Below the pieces are notes generated by a model. It was not told the DNA's origin and did no database searches. It was given only the letters and a program-made list of their open reading frames with translations. 64,000 bases of DNA from Typhlomys cinereus (Eukaryota; Chordata; Mammalia; Rodentia; Platacanthomyidae). Where the stretch lies: positions 2,621,501-2,685,500 of the forward strand of contig JALPQD010000116.1 of assembly GCA_023101885.1 (NCBI GenBank). The letters run 5' to 3'. Shown here piece after piece: positions 1-10,391 of the stretch (within the stretch, counting starts at the first letter, position 1; every line of letters starts with the position of its first letter). The position numbers and the translations under genes were made by a program.

Positions 1-2
1 TT

Positions 3-2700
3 AAACTGTTCCATTAAATAGCAAAGGAAGGAACACTACCAAATTCCTTCTATGAAGCTAATATCGTCTTAATCCCAAAACCTAATAAAGATTCACTTAA
101 AAAAGAAAACTATAGGCCTATCTCCCTGATGAACACAGACGCAAAGATTCTCAACAAAGTCTTAGCAAATAGGATTCAAAAATATATTAAAAAGATCATT
201 CACGGGGACCAAGTAGGCTTCATCCCCGGCACACAAGATTGGTTCAACATACGCAAATCAATAAATGTAATTCATCATGTAAACCAGTCCAAAGTCCAAG
301 ACCACATGATACTCTCGATAGATGCAGAAAAAGCTTTTGACAAGATCCAACAGCCTTTTATGATCAAAACGCTAGAGACAGTAGGAATGGAAGGAACCTT
401 TATCAATATAATAAAAGCTATATACAACAAGCCCACAGCAAGGATTATGCTCAATGGGGAACAATTGGAAGCATTCCCACTTCGATCAGGAACTAGACAA
501 GGCTGTCCACTCTCACCACTTCTATTCAATATTGTACTTGAAGTCTTAGCTGAAGCCATAAGACAAGAAAGGGACATAAGAGGGATTCAAATGGGCAAGG
601 AAGAAGTCAAGCTATCCCTATTTGCAGATGACATGATCTTATACCTGAGTGATCCCAAAAACTCCACCAGGAAGCTCCTGGAACTAATTGAGAAGTTTAG
701 CAGGGTGGCAGGATACAAAATAAATGTGCAAAAATCAGAGGCCTTCCTATATGCCCAGAATGAAAGATGTGAAAAGCCTTGAGAGAAACAATTCCATTTA
801 CTATAGCCCCTAAAAAAAATGAAATACCTTGGTATAAACCTAACTAAGGAGGTAAAAGACCTTTACAATGAAAACTTTAAAACCCTAAAGAAAGAAATAG
901 CAGAAGACACCAGAAGGTGGAAAGACCTCCCTTGTTCCTGGATTGGCAGAATCAACATCGTAAAAATGACCATCCTACCAAAGGCAATATACAGATTCAA
1001 TGCTATACCAATCAAAATCCCAAAGCAATTCTTCAAAGAAGTTGACCAAACAATCTCAAAGTTCATATGGAGGCACAAAAGACCCAGGATAGCAAAAACA
1101 ATCCTGAGTAACAAAAACACAGCTGGAGGTATTGCCATATCAAACCTTAGTCTATACTACAAATCCATAGTTATAAAGACAGCCTGGTACTGGCTCCAAA
1201 ATAGACACACAGATCAATGGATAAGGATTGAAGACCCAGATATAAGCCCACAAAAATACAGCCATTTGGTCTTTGACAAAGGGGCCCAAAGAATCCAATG
1301 GAAAAAGAACGACATCTTCAACAAGTGGTGCTGGCAAAACTGGATCTCCACATGCAGAAGATTAAAGCTGGACCTGTACTTGTCACCATGTACAAGACTT
1401 AATTCCAAATGGATCAAGGACCTTGATATCAGGCCAGAGACTATAAAAATCATAACTGAACGGAGAGGGAACTCCCTCGAGCTGATTGGGCTAGGCCAAC
1501 ATTTCCTCAACAGACATCCAATGGCACAGTCACTGCTACCAACTCTCAACAGTTGGGATCTTGTGAAATTAAAGAGCTTCTGTTCAGATAAAGAGATTGT
1601 CACACGAGCTCAAAGGCAACCCACAGAATGGGAGAAAATCTTCACTAACCACACTTCCCTGAGATATCATCTCACCCCGGTCAGGATGGCAAAAATCCAC
1701 AATACAAACAACAACAGATGTTGGAGAGGATGTGGAGAGAGGGGAACTCTCCTACATTGCTGGTGGGAATGCAGGCTCATACAGCCACTCTGGCGAGCCG
1801 TCTGGAGATTCTTAAAGAAATTAAAGATTGAAATGCCATATGACCCTGCGATTCCACTTTTGGGAATAACCCCCCATACAGCAGAGGTTCACCTCGATAG
1901 CACAAGCACGACCATGTTCATAGCAGCACTGTTTACAATAGCAAAGTCATGGAATCAGCCCAAATGTCCAACAGTTGACGAGTGGGTAAGGAAACTGTGG
2001 TACATCTATACAATGGAGTACTACTCAGCCATCAAAAATGATGAATTACTGGAATTTGCCAGGAAATGGATGTCATTAGAAAGAATTATATTAAGTGAAG
2101 TATCCCAGACCCAGAAAAAAATTTTTAATACTTCTTTTTTTATTATTAAAAATTTAATTATACATTTTAAAATTTTTTTACCAGTTCCCTCCCTCCCCCC
2201 TCCTCCCCCAAACCCCCTCCTCACCCTCCCCATCTCCCAGTGCCTCCCCCCCAATTCCCAGAGAGTCCTTTATTGTGTACGCCTAACTCTCCACTGGGTC
2301 CTCCTCTCCGATGACATATAAGGACCCAGTGTCATTTCCATAAGCCCTTTCTCTTGTTCCCCTTAAGCATAAGATCACTACTATGGCTGTCAATCCCTTG
2401 CCTCCAGGGGTCTCGGTGCCCTTAACAGATGCTAGACTTTATGAGGGCAACAGTCCGCTGGACATTGCGCAGGGCATGCAAAGTCCCATTATGATTGCTT
2501 TGGCCCCAACTATTGTTGAGAATCTTGCAAATCGTTGCTCCTCCCATCCTTTTGCTCTTACAATCTTACCGCCCCCTCTTCCGCAAATGTACCTGAGCTC
2601 CAGGATGGAGAGAGATTAGGCTGGCCTAGTTCTATGTGATTGATATAGCCAGACCCAGAAAATTAAGCGCCGTATGTACTCCCTAATAGGTGGCTCCTAG
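3..2700 (+). pseudogene. L1 ORF2 remnant (reverse transcriptase and C-terminal domain)
   Basis: This is the C-terminal part of the L1 ORF2 endonuclease/reverse transcriptase. The reading frame shows the RT catalytic motif FADDMILYL (about 618-644) and a [18 protein letters not shown] zinc-knuckle (about 1720-1773). It is broken in several ways. A CAA-to-TAA stop is at 15-17. A one-base deletion near 775 is followed by a one-base insertion in the A-run near 815, which puts the frame back after about 40 bases. About 190 bp are missing near 1650 relative to the copy at 22189-26007. An antisense L1 interrupts the last codons at 2119-2648, and the original C-terminus (YSLIGGS, stop 2698-2700) continues after it. 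Not functional. Confidence 0.93.
2119..2648 (-). mobile_element. 5'-truncated L1 3'UTR inserted in the first L1
   Basis: About 530 bp of L1 3'UTR lies antisense inside the terminal ORF2 codons of the host L1. It begins with a T-rich (antisense poly(A)) stretch at about 2119-2180, followed by the C-rich complement of the L1 G-rich 3' segment. A 14 bp target-site duplication, ccagacccagaaaa, flanks it at 2105-2118 and 2649-2662. Its sequence is the same L1 subfamily as the host, so it inserted later than its host. Confidence 0.95.
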
Positions 2701-3702
2701 TACCAAACCCACCCAGCCCACCTAGAGACAGTAATTTCAAGGATTATGAACAGGAGGGATGGGGTAGGAGGGCCACACCAGAAACAAGGAGAGAAGGGAC
2801 CATGTTACAGCAGGGAAAATAGGCCTCCACCAAGGACCCAAATAAGTAATGAGACATCTGATTAAGTTCACAGACTTTTATTCCTGATCATTTACTACTG
2901 AGGGGGTGTGATCTCACCAGAAGAGGAGGGCATATAGTCTGGCAGATAAAAAATAACCATTTTGCAAATGGGTGATAGACCCCTCCCTTACTGTGGTTTC
3001 CCACTTTTATTACATCTACCTTTGAATGTGCTTTTATCACAAGACTCTAACAGCTTTTTGTCTCTGGCCAGGGGGTAACATACAGTGCCCACCAGGATGG
3101 AGTGAAGGGCATTGCAGGAGCAGCAAAACTGCAAAAGAAAATCAACAAACCATAATCCAGAACTTCAGAGACTCTATATCAACCACCTAGAACTAGGCCA
3201 GTTTAGTCTCTCCCCATCTTGAAGCTCAGGGAAATTTGCGGAAGAGGGGGCAGTAAGAGTGTAAGAGCAAAAGGATGGGAGGAGCAATGATATGTAAGAT
3301 ACTCTATATTAGTTAGGGCTGAAGCAGTCATAATTGGACTTTGCATGCCCTGCGGATTGTCCAACACACTGTTCACCTCACAAAGTCTAGCATCTGCTAA
3401 AGGCACCAAGATCCTTGGAGGCAAAGGATTGGCAGCCACAGCAGTGTTCCTATACCTAAGGGGAACACGGGAAAGGGTTCAGGGAAAGGCCACTGGGTCC
3501 TTGTACGTCATCGGAGAGGAGGGCCCAGAGGAAAATCAGACATGCACAAGAAAGGACTCTCTGGGAATTGGGGTGGGAGGCACTGGCGGATGGGGAGGGA
3601 GAGAGGTGGGGAGGGGGAGCATGGGGTACGGGGGGAGGAGGAGGGAGGGAGGGAACTGGTGTACCTAATAAGTTTGTATGAGCTGAAATAAAAAAAAAAA
3701 AC

Positions 3703-3959
3703 TTTTGACAGAGAAGATACCATTGCCTAGATAGATGCATTCCATCACCCTTTTCACACGCACACAAAAAAAAACCCCAATCTACGAAAACTCTTTAAGG
3801 AATGTACAAGTACAGAACACATTTCATATCACTTAAAGACACTTACAGAATTATTCTAAAACTATATAACGTAACTATAATAAAGCAAAAAAAGAGCAAA
3901 CTTTTACAAGCCTCTAAATAACAGTGATGAAACCATACTTAAAGCAAACATTAGGATAT
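3703..3959. other. Unassigned AT-rich spacer
   Basis: Sequence between the first L1 tail and the older L1 fragment. It contains a short A-rich run near 3766-3775. I recognise no gene or repeat family here. Confidence 0.5.
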
Positions 3960-4069
3960 GCTGCTTTCATAAATGGAAAAGTAAAATATGGTGAGGATGT
4001 TCATTCTTCCTAAATATAGAACCTGTATAGTCAATGATATTCCTATTAAAACCCATAAAATTTCTCATA
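3960..4069 (+). mobile_element. Old L1 ORF2 fragment, left half
   Basis: Diverged sense copy of the L1 ORF2 stretch that reads 'atgaccatcctaccaaagg' in the younger copies, with many substitutions. It is split from its right half (6197 onward) by the LTR element at 4075-6191. Confidence 0.7.
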
Positions 4070-4074
4070 GCATT

Positions 4075-4506
4075 TGTTGCAGTCTGCCTGCATGGTTGCT
4101 GATAAATGACCATCAAACGGCTTAAGGGAATAAGGGCTTATTCTCTTTTACGATTCCTAGTTACAGCTCTCAATCCAGCTTGATGGGAGAGCACACACCA
4201 ACACCAGGGCCGAGGGAACTGGCCACACCATCACTACATAACAGCTGAGAGATGGACAATCCTTACTTGCCAGACCAGCATGTCTGGCCAAGTGAACAGA
4301 TTGATGCCGCCTTCTTCAACCAGCTCTCAATATTTTATTCACCTATTCAGGGCCTAGTCCCACCCACCGTAAGCTGTGTCTTCCCCATTAGCTAGACAAT
4401 TTCTTGCATGTTTGCTCTGGGCTTAACTCAACCATTAATTCTCTACAAATGTACCCAGAGCTCTAACTCTCAACAGTCAAGTTGACACCTGTGCCTAACT
4501 ATGACA
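4075..4506 (-). repeat. 3' LTR of the MaLR element
   Basis: Long terminal repeat downstream in the element's own minus-strand orientation. Ends are TG...CA. An AATAAA-type polyadenylation hexamer occurs on the minus strand near 4330-4337. The next bases at 4507 form a purine tract on the minus strand. Confidence 0.92.
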
Positions 4507-4518
4507 CTCCACCCCTTG
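4507..4518 (-). other. Polypurine tract of the MaLR element
   Basis: On the minus strand the purine-rich run aaggggtggag directly abuts the start of the 3' LTR, the expected position for a plus-strand primer. Confidence 0.75.
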
Positions 4519-5252
4519 TCAACTTGACACAAAAACACAGCACTTTTAAACTGTAACCTTCAATCCCTGTCCCCATAGGTGTTAAAAGTTATCTTAAAAA
4601 TATAAATACATTTAATTTTATTCATTTCTAAATCTCTAAAAGTTCCCATAGACAAGTTTTAAAATGTTTTGTCATTAAAGTTCAATTATTAAAATGTTGG
4701 AACTGAAAGTCCTAAAAAATATCTCAAGTCTTTTAACTATAAGAGTCTATCAAATTGAAATATTTTAAATACTTCAAGATAAAACATCAAAATAGAAGTA
4801 TCATAACACAATAAGAAAACACTGCATTAAAATCAAGTCCAGCTAATCACTACATCCTGTACTTCAATGTCCATCTTCTGCCGCTCATCACATAGTCAAG
4901 GTGACGCAAAGAGTCTAGGCATTCCCAGTCCCTGTTTTCAGCTCAAAGTTGTAAAAGAAGAGTTCTTCTGAACCAGGCTGAATCTCCATTTGCAGCTGTC
5001 CTCAGCAGACATCCTACGGTTCTGGCATGTCCAACAACACTTTGGGTTCTCCTCTGCAGGTATAAGCTTCACATTTCCTTGCAGGAACTCTACGCCTGCC
5101 ACTTGGTGTCAAGTTTTTGCTGCTCTCCATGAACCCTGTAATCATACACCAAAACCAGTACCACCTGAGGGAAGCGGGCAGAGTCCACAGTGAGGCTGAA
5201 ATGTAGCTTGGTCCACTTAAGCTACAGCTGTACCAACTTTAGCATGCTGACT

Positions 5253-5726
5253 CTAGAAAAGCCTCTTTCTATGTAGCCAAAACTTCCAAAGGGCAAGAAA
5301 TGACCTCAACTTGGGCTTTCGGCCCCTGAAGGAATCTGAGTTTTCAAACCACAAAATTGCCATACAGTGGTATTCATATTTTCCACCATCCCAGTACAAG
5401 TCATTAGGTGTTCCTTCATTGATACTCATTTCTCCAACAATGGCAGCTATTTTGCTGCCTGCCCTTTCCACATCCAGAGCTTCATGGCCATCAACACAGC
5501 TCTCCTCCATCAAGCAAACCAATCCATCATCTCCAAATTCAACTTCACCAAAGTCCTTGTTCCCCTCATCACAAATTGGGGCCAAACAATCCATAACTCT
5601 CTCAGCACCGACATTATCCAATTGGCCACTAAACCCTGAAAAATGGTATTTGTAATCCACAAAGTGAAAATCTTCAAACATTTCCAACTTTGTCCAGCAA
5701 AACCGTTCAAAAGCCACAAAATTCAC
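5253..5726 (-). pseudogene. Open frame of 157 codons in the MaLR internal region
   Basis: A minus-strand reading frame stays open for 157 codons just after the primer site. It begins with GTG; the first ATG is about 14 codons in, at LEMFEDF. The predicted product is acidic in its middle (for example CDEGNKDFGEVEFGDDG) and basic at its end. I see no zinc knuckle, protease DTG or RT motif, and no signal peptide. MaLR internal regions are thought to derive from a gag-containing ancestor, so a gag relic is possible, but I cannot show homology. Chance survival in a moderately young copy is the simplest reading. Confidence 0.35.
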
Positions 5727-5744
5727 TTAGGTTTATCAGCAACA

Positions 5745-5766
5745 CCCCACTTCCTGGGTACCAAAT
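5745..5766 (-). other. tRNA-Leu-type primer binding site
   Basis: Immediately inside the 5' LTR the minus strand reads ttggtacccaggaagtgggg. This resembles the ERVL/MaLR primer site, which pairs with the 3' end of leucine tRNA. One extra C is present relative to the usual TGGTACCAGGAGTGG. Confidence 0.75.
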
Positions 5767-5768
5767 TC

Positions 5769-6191
5769 TGTTGCAGTCCTGCTTGCATGGTTGCTGATAA
5801 ATGACCATCAAACGGCTTAAGGGAATAAGGGTTTATTCTCTCTTACGATTCCTGGTTACAGTTCATGGTCCAGCTTGATGGGAGAGCATGCACCAACACT
5901 AGGGCCAAGGGAACTGGCCACACCATCAATACATAACAGCTGAGAGATGGACAATCCTTACTTGCCAGACCAGCATGTCTGGCAGGTGAACAGAAGGATG
6001 CAGACTCTCTCAACCAGCTCTCCAGGATTTATTCAGGACCTAATCCCACCCACCGTAGGCTGGACCTTCCCCATCAGCTAGACAATCTCTTGCATGTTTG
6101 CTCTGGGCTTACTCAACCATTAATTCTCTACAAATGTGCCCAGAGCTCAAACCCTCAACAGTCAAGTTGACCCCTGTGCCTAACTATGACA
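5769..6191 (-). repeat. 5' LTR of the MaLR element
   Basis: Upstream LTR in the element's minus-strand orientation, ending CTGCAACA next to the primer site. It would carry the promoter of the element; transcription would run leftward, away from the CpG island at 7 kb. Confidence 0.92.
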
Positions 6192-6196
6192 GCATT

Positions 6197-6290
6197 AAAC
6201 AATCTGATTACAAAATTCATATGGAAGAAAAAAGGGCCAAGGATAATGTGACTTTACCAGTTTCAAGGCAAAAGGATGTTATTGCCCGCC
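6197..6290 (+). mobile_element. Old L1 ORF2 fragment, right half
   Basis: It continues the L1 frame split by the MaLR insertion: the phrase ttcatatggaagaaaaaagg matches 'ttcatatggaggcacaaaag' of younger copies. Homology fades after about 6250. Confidence 0.65.
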
Positions 6291-6949
6291 CAAGGGTCAT
6301 GAGATCCTCTTTCTGTAAAGGTCAAAAAAGGTCACAAAAAACCAATTCAGACATTGTTGTACAAAAGTAACCACAGACATTAAGCAAATAAATAATGGAA
6401 CTTTACTTATAAAAATCTCAAAAGAACAATTGAAAAAAATGTAACTCCCTAAGTAATATACAAAATGACAGGTTTTTGTAAAACACCTGGTTTTCTTGCT
6501 TATTTTTACTTTACTAATATCCATAGATCTCCAAGGAGATCCAGATTTCACGGGTGAGTCTAAAGCCCTCTGAAGCAGACATACCATTTCCATGTGTGGC
6601 ATTCTAGAGAAAACTCCACCTATTTCTGGTTCACAAGGGTCCTGTGATTTTCCACTACCAATTAAAAAAAAAAAAAGGAAATTTAAGAATCTGTTTTAAA
6701 GATGCTCAAGATGAATAACAGAGCTGCAAAGGAAACAGGATTTTCATAGTCACAGAGCAGTGATTTACGTAAAGTTATAAATCTAGGTAAAGATAATGAT
6801 TTATGGCTGTGCATTTCCTGAAATGGTCTTAATTCTCCATGGAAATTTCACTGGAGTGACCAGGTATCATTAATACTTATAGAGGCTAAAAGTCAGCGAA
6901 GAGAGGTCTCGACTGGAGGCCGCTTTTTATATTTTGGCCCCAATTCCAA
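6291..6949. other. Unassigned sequence upstream of CpG island
   Basis: I see no gene or named repeat. The sequence moves from AT-rich to the GC-rich island. Confidence 0.5.
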
Positions 6950-7559
6950 GATTTGTTTTTCAAAAGCCAAGCTGGCTGCAATCTTTGCAAAATCCGAACA
7001 GTAGCCCTCGCCCTATTATCTGCTCCACGTGCCCACAAGGCCCTGGGCCAAGGACCAAACGCACACGTTCTCAGTAACTTACATTTTTTGCACCACCCTA
7101 TGAAGGTGTTTCCAACTTGTCCCTGCCTAACATCTGTGCCCCTGGGAGAAAGTTCTGGATTCCACCCGTGAGGAGTGGCGGAGAGTTCGTTAGGTGGCTG
7201 GGGAGCCATTTTTCCACGCTGCTAATTGCACGGATTGGCTGGTTACGGACATGGGGAGATAGTGAGAGACGCCAGGAGCGCGGCTTCTCGGAAGATGTGG
7301 ACGCGCAAGCCACGTGGCGCCTATGGGCGGAGCTTTCCTTCGGAGCCCGCTCCGTCGCCCTTTTTCCTCGGCCGCTCTTCCGTGAGTTCGCACGTCCCCG
7401 GGGGGCGACACGCCCAACTGCATCCGGGCACCTCAAGGCCCTGCCTCGCTGCCAGCACGTGCCCAAGAGCATGCGCTCGAGGGCTCGAGGGCTACGCACG
7501 CCTTCCAGAGTGGAAGCGGCGGTGGGCGTGGCTAAGAGAAGAGGGCGGGGCGATGTGGC

Positions 7560-7573
7560 GTTACCAAGGCAAC
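7560..7573. promoter_or_regulatory. RFX X-box-like motif
   Basis: The 14 bp imperfect palindrome GTTACCAAGGCAAC matches the RFX consensus GTTNCCATGGNAAC at all fixed positions except one central base. RFX X-boxes close to the start site are typical of ciliary genes, but they also occur in MHC class II and other promoters. It lies just downstream of the GC box, a sensible place for a functional site. Confidence 0.7.
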
Positions 7574-7599
7574 AGCTCCGGGGCTGGCAGGCAGGCGGG

Positions 7600-7641
7600 A
7601 AGAGCTGCTGCGCTGAGCGGACCTGGAAGCCTCAGAGCCCA
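7600..7641 (+). other. Possible non-coding first exon end with GTAAGC donor
   Basis: Within the CpG island the sequence agccca|gtaagcg gives a usable GT-AG donor at 7642 for rightward transcription, about 70 bp after the X-box. The upstream boundary is a guess. The donor context is moderate (CCA before GT), so this exon call is weak. Confidence 0.25.
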
Positions 7642-7846
7642 GTAAGCGCTGCGGCCTTTGCTGCTCTCTCCCCTGATAGTGTGCGCGAGCACTTGTGTGC
7701 GCGAGGAGGCAGGCAGGCGCTCGACCCCCAACTTTATGTCAGCTTGTTGGGGTGTTGTTAGCCGCTGCCCAGTTTGAAGTCTTCCAGCTTTGGGTGCCGT
7801 GGAGATAGTGATGTGTGTCCTTTAACATTGGGTGCAGGTGAGGTAC

Positions 7847-7848
<2 letters not shown>

Positions 7849-7878
<30 letters not shown>

Positions 7879-7882
7879 CGCG
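7849..7882. repeat. (TG)n/(CG)n microsatellite
   Basis: TG dinucleotides pass directly into about six CG dinucleotides, an alternating purine-pyrimidine run able to adopt Z-DNA, about 200 bp after the putative first exon. Confidence 0.9.
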
Positions 7883-7959
7883 TGCCACGCCCACCAAGTT
7901 CTGGTTTTTTTCAGCTTTCCTTTGGCTGGATAATGGACAGAGCTGAGGTTTTTTTTTAA

Positions 7960-9079
7960 AAAAAATATTATTTTCTGTAATCATCACTCTTTAAGATGTT
8001 AGGCTTAATTTCTTAATTACCCATAAATCCCGAGGCAGCTGGTGAAACGCACAGGTGTTTTGTGGCTAACCATTCCAAGAATCTAATTCAGCTGAGTTCC
8101 CCCGTTTCTTTTGGAAAATGTTTTTATCCAAAACAATTTAAACTCAAATGTTGCACCTTGCTCCTTCAGCTCAACATGAATCACATTCGGTGATTGTCCA
8201 ATGTAAATCTATGCTGGTCTCCTTTATGAAAGCAAGTAAGCATTGTCAAAATGATGAGGTTGGGGAACTTCCTATGGATAGATAATTCTGTAGTTCTGAA
8301 ATAATGTCTTGCAGCTTTAAAAGAGCAGCATCTTTTAACAGTCTGCATAAGTCCATGTTAATTTCTTGTCCTCAAAAAAAATTAAGAGAAAGACTTAAAC
8401 TTAATCTGCTTATCATGAAAAATTTCTAGCTCTAAAGTGTAAGGAAGTGAGTGTAAGGAAGTGTTTATGAAAGCCTTAGATCTATAGATTCAGATTTCTG
8501 CCAAATTCTTTCTTAAAATTCCTCAAAACTCTTTGCTGATGAGCACTTTCCAATAGCTGGGATGACATTCTGGATAATTTCCCCTGTCTGATGGTTAGAA
8601 ATTTCATTAAATAAAAAATTAAATATGATAGAAGAGTTAGATATGAAACATTAATGAACTGAGTAATACATTCTTAAGAACAGGAGGCACTTAAAACACA
8701 GGACACCTGCATTGTTAGAGCCATATAATGAGATGTAATTTGATAAATAGGCAAGAGAGTACAAAATATCCAAGATTTGGAGAATGTTCATAAGCTGCTT
8801 ACTGTCTACATAGACCATTTAAACATATTTACCAACTCAGCAAAAAGCCGAAGATGACTTAATAATGAACTAAAGTATCCCTTGAATAACATTTTAAAAC
8901 TCAGCAGTCTATTAAACTATTAAAATCAGACAATGAAGAAAATAAGTTTTATAAGGACATGGGGCACTAGTTTATAATTCCATAATGATTTTAAAAATTA
9001 GAAAGCAGAGACAAATGATTTGAGCCTAAGTTATATATGTGCAGAAGGAATAAGATGTTCCTTCCTGTAGTAGTTATGT
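7960..9079. other. Non-repetitive intron-like sequence
   Basis: AT-rich, many stops in all frames, no recognised repeat or conserved coding stretch. Confidence 0.5.
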
Positions 9080-9305
9080 ATTTGCCTTTATACCCTGTGT
9101 TCCTCTCTCCTCTGCTTGATTGAATCTTACTTGGCCTCCAAGGCTTAGCTCAAAATCTGAATCTTTTGTGACATAACCCACAGTCTACTCTCTCCTCTTC
9201 AGTGTTTATAGAATGAGATATATGCTCTTTATTTGGTATTTTTATACCTTGTAATCATCATCATTTATAGTTTCTATTATATACTAGATACTAAGCTACT
9301 TAGAC
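9080..9305 (+). repeat. L2 LINE 3'-end fragment, ancient
   Basis: Phrases such as 'cctccaaggcttagctcaaaatctgaa' in shortened form, 'tttatttggtatttttata' and 'actagatactaagct' line up in order with the L2 3' end as I know it. Strongly diverged. Confidence 0.5.
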
Positions 9306-9339
9306 TTGTACCACAGCCCCTCTCTCTTTTCTGTAGCTG

Positions 9340-9690
9340 CGACACAATACTCATACTCAACTTTAAGGAAGAAAGGGAAATTTACTCAGCTTATGGTTAC
9401 AAAGGAAAGGTACAGTCTGTTATGCTGGAACAGGCATGGTTGGATGTCAAAAGCTGGAGGCAGCTCAGGTCACATCAATCATGGAGTCTGAGAGCTACAA
9501 ACTGCTAGAGTTGACTGACTAACTCAAACAGGGTGGGGCTAACTATCCTCAAGGCCCACACCCTGTGGCTACCTTCCTCCAGCAAGCTCTACCTCCTAAA
9601 GGTGCCATGACCTTGCCGAACTATTACTTATTCAAACACATGAGCCTTTGGGGGACAACTCATATTTCAAACCATGGCAACCACTACACC
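9340..9690. repeat. Old rodent interspersed repeat, family not named
   Basis: The stretch with 'accttcctccagcaagctc', 'cctcctaaaggtgccatgacc' and 'catgagcctttgggggac' is a repeat I recognise from rodent genomes, but I cannot give its family with confidence. Confidence 0.5.
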
Positions 9691-9736
9691 TGACACTTGA
9701 ATGTGGTAAACAACTTTGCTGTAAAGATAGGTTGCC

Positions 9737-10070
9737 TTAACAAAATAGGTAGCTTAAACAATAGACAGTTTCATTTCTTATAAAACTGGAGACTAAAGTC
9801 CAAGATCCGATACTAAACGAGGTTGGTTTCTTTCTGAGGGCTTATTTCTTACTTGTAGATGGCTATATCATCTCTGTCTTCACATGGTCTGTCTTCTATT
9901 CATGCACATATCTATCTCCAGATCTGTTCTTCTTATAAGGGCACTAGTCTTCTGGATTATGGCCCATATTAAAGACCTCATAGTAACTTAATAACCACTC
10001 AGAACACCTTATCTTGAAATGAGGTTACTTTATAAGGGTAGGAAGTCAACAAGTGAATTTTAGAGGGATA
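9737..10070. repeat. Ancient mammalian interspersed repeat
   Basis: The ordered phrases 'aactggagactaaagtccaa', 'cttcacatggtctgtcttc' and 'cttataagggcactagtc' are those of a widespread mammalian repeat. A second copy is at 34545-35272. Family name not assigned. Confidence 0.6.
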
Positions 10071-10140
10071 AAGTGAAACTCATTACAGTAACAGACAAAA
10101 AGCAAAAGTGTTTCTGAATAGTTGTCACTTATGAAATCTT

Positions 10141-10212
10141 TAGGAGTGAGAGTATAGCTTAGTAGTAAGTGCTTGCCTAACCTGCAGTAGACTCTAGTCT
10201 CAATAGCCAACA
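10141..10212 (+). repeat. ID-type SINE fragment
   Basis: It resembles the ID core: 'agcttagtagtaagtgcttg' followed by 'cctaacctgcagtagactc'. Diverged. Confidence 0.6.
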
Positions 10213-10391
10213 CCACCCCAATCTTTGATTTAGACCTATAAATGATGTAAGTATACAAAGCAAGGAACTGCACTAAATGCCATACTAAATTCAAGGTACA
10301 TCAATTTGATCACAAATATCCAAGAGGCCCAAGAACTCTGTTTTTAAGGTATAACTTACTTTTCAGATAACTTACTAAAAGTGTAACTCTA

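Larger units (their letters stand above)
1..3702 (+). mobile_element. LINE-1, 3' portion (ORF2 RT to poly(A))
   Basis: The element enters from the left edge partway through ORF2 and runs to a poly(A) tail at about 3690-3702. It carries the reverse transcriptase domain, the C-terminal zinc-knuckle domain, a long 3'UTR with a G-rich segment near the end (about 3560-3655), and a tail. Its sequence is very close to the copy at 20908-26677, but it keeps a roughly 370 bp 3'UTR block (about 2715-3075) that the other copy lacks. A second L1 stub is inserted antisense at 2119-2648. The 5' end lies outside the window, so its full length and target duplication cannot be judged. Confidence 0.97.
4075..6191 (-). 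mobile_element. Complete MaLR/ERVL-type LTR retrotransposon (LTR-internal-LTR)
   Basis: Two direct LTRs (432 and 423 bp) flank 1262 bp of internal sequence. Read on the minus strand, each LTR starts TGTCATAGTTAGG and ends CTGCAACA. The element is flanked by the 5 bp duplication gcatt (4070-4074 and 6192-6196). The LTR phrase GTCAACTTGAC, the 430 bp LTR size, the short internal region and a Leu-type primer site all fit the non-autonomous MaLR group of class III endogenous retroviruses. The LTRs differ by scattered substitutions and small indels, so the insertion is of moderate age. No protease, polymerase or envelope frame is visible. It interrupts an older L1 fragment. Confidence 0.93.
6950..7760. 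promoter_or_regulatory. CpG island, probable gene promoter
   Basis: This is the only GC-rich, CpG-dense stretch of the window, with the core at about 7190-7700. It contains three CACGTG E-boxes (7026-7031, 7311-7316, 7456-7461), an inverted CCAAT box (ATTGG, 7234-7238), a GC box (gggcgggg, about 7543-7550), a GGGCGTGG box (about 7524-7531) and an RFX X-box-like site at 7560-7573. No TATA box is obvious. Such islands normally mark the start of a housekeeping or broadly expressed gene. The direction is not certain and it may be bidirectional. No coding exon could be tied to it, so the gene is unidentified. Confidence 0.85.

Noticed and set aside
3456..3767. Proline- and serine-rich minus-strand frames
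   Set aside because: They are the complement of the G-rich end of the L1 3'UTR; the same frames recur at every L1 3' end here.
7117..7761. 214-codon open frame across the CpG island
   Set aside because: GC-rich islands have few stops. Overlapping frames of similar length occur on both strands, and no domain is recognisable.
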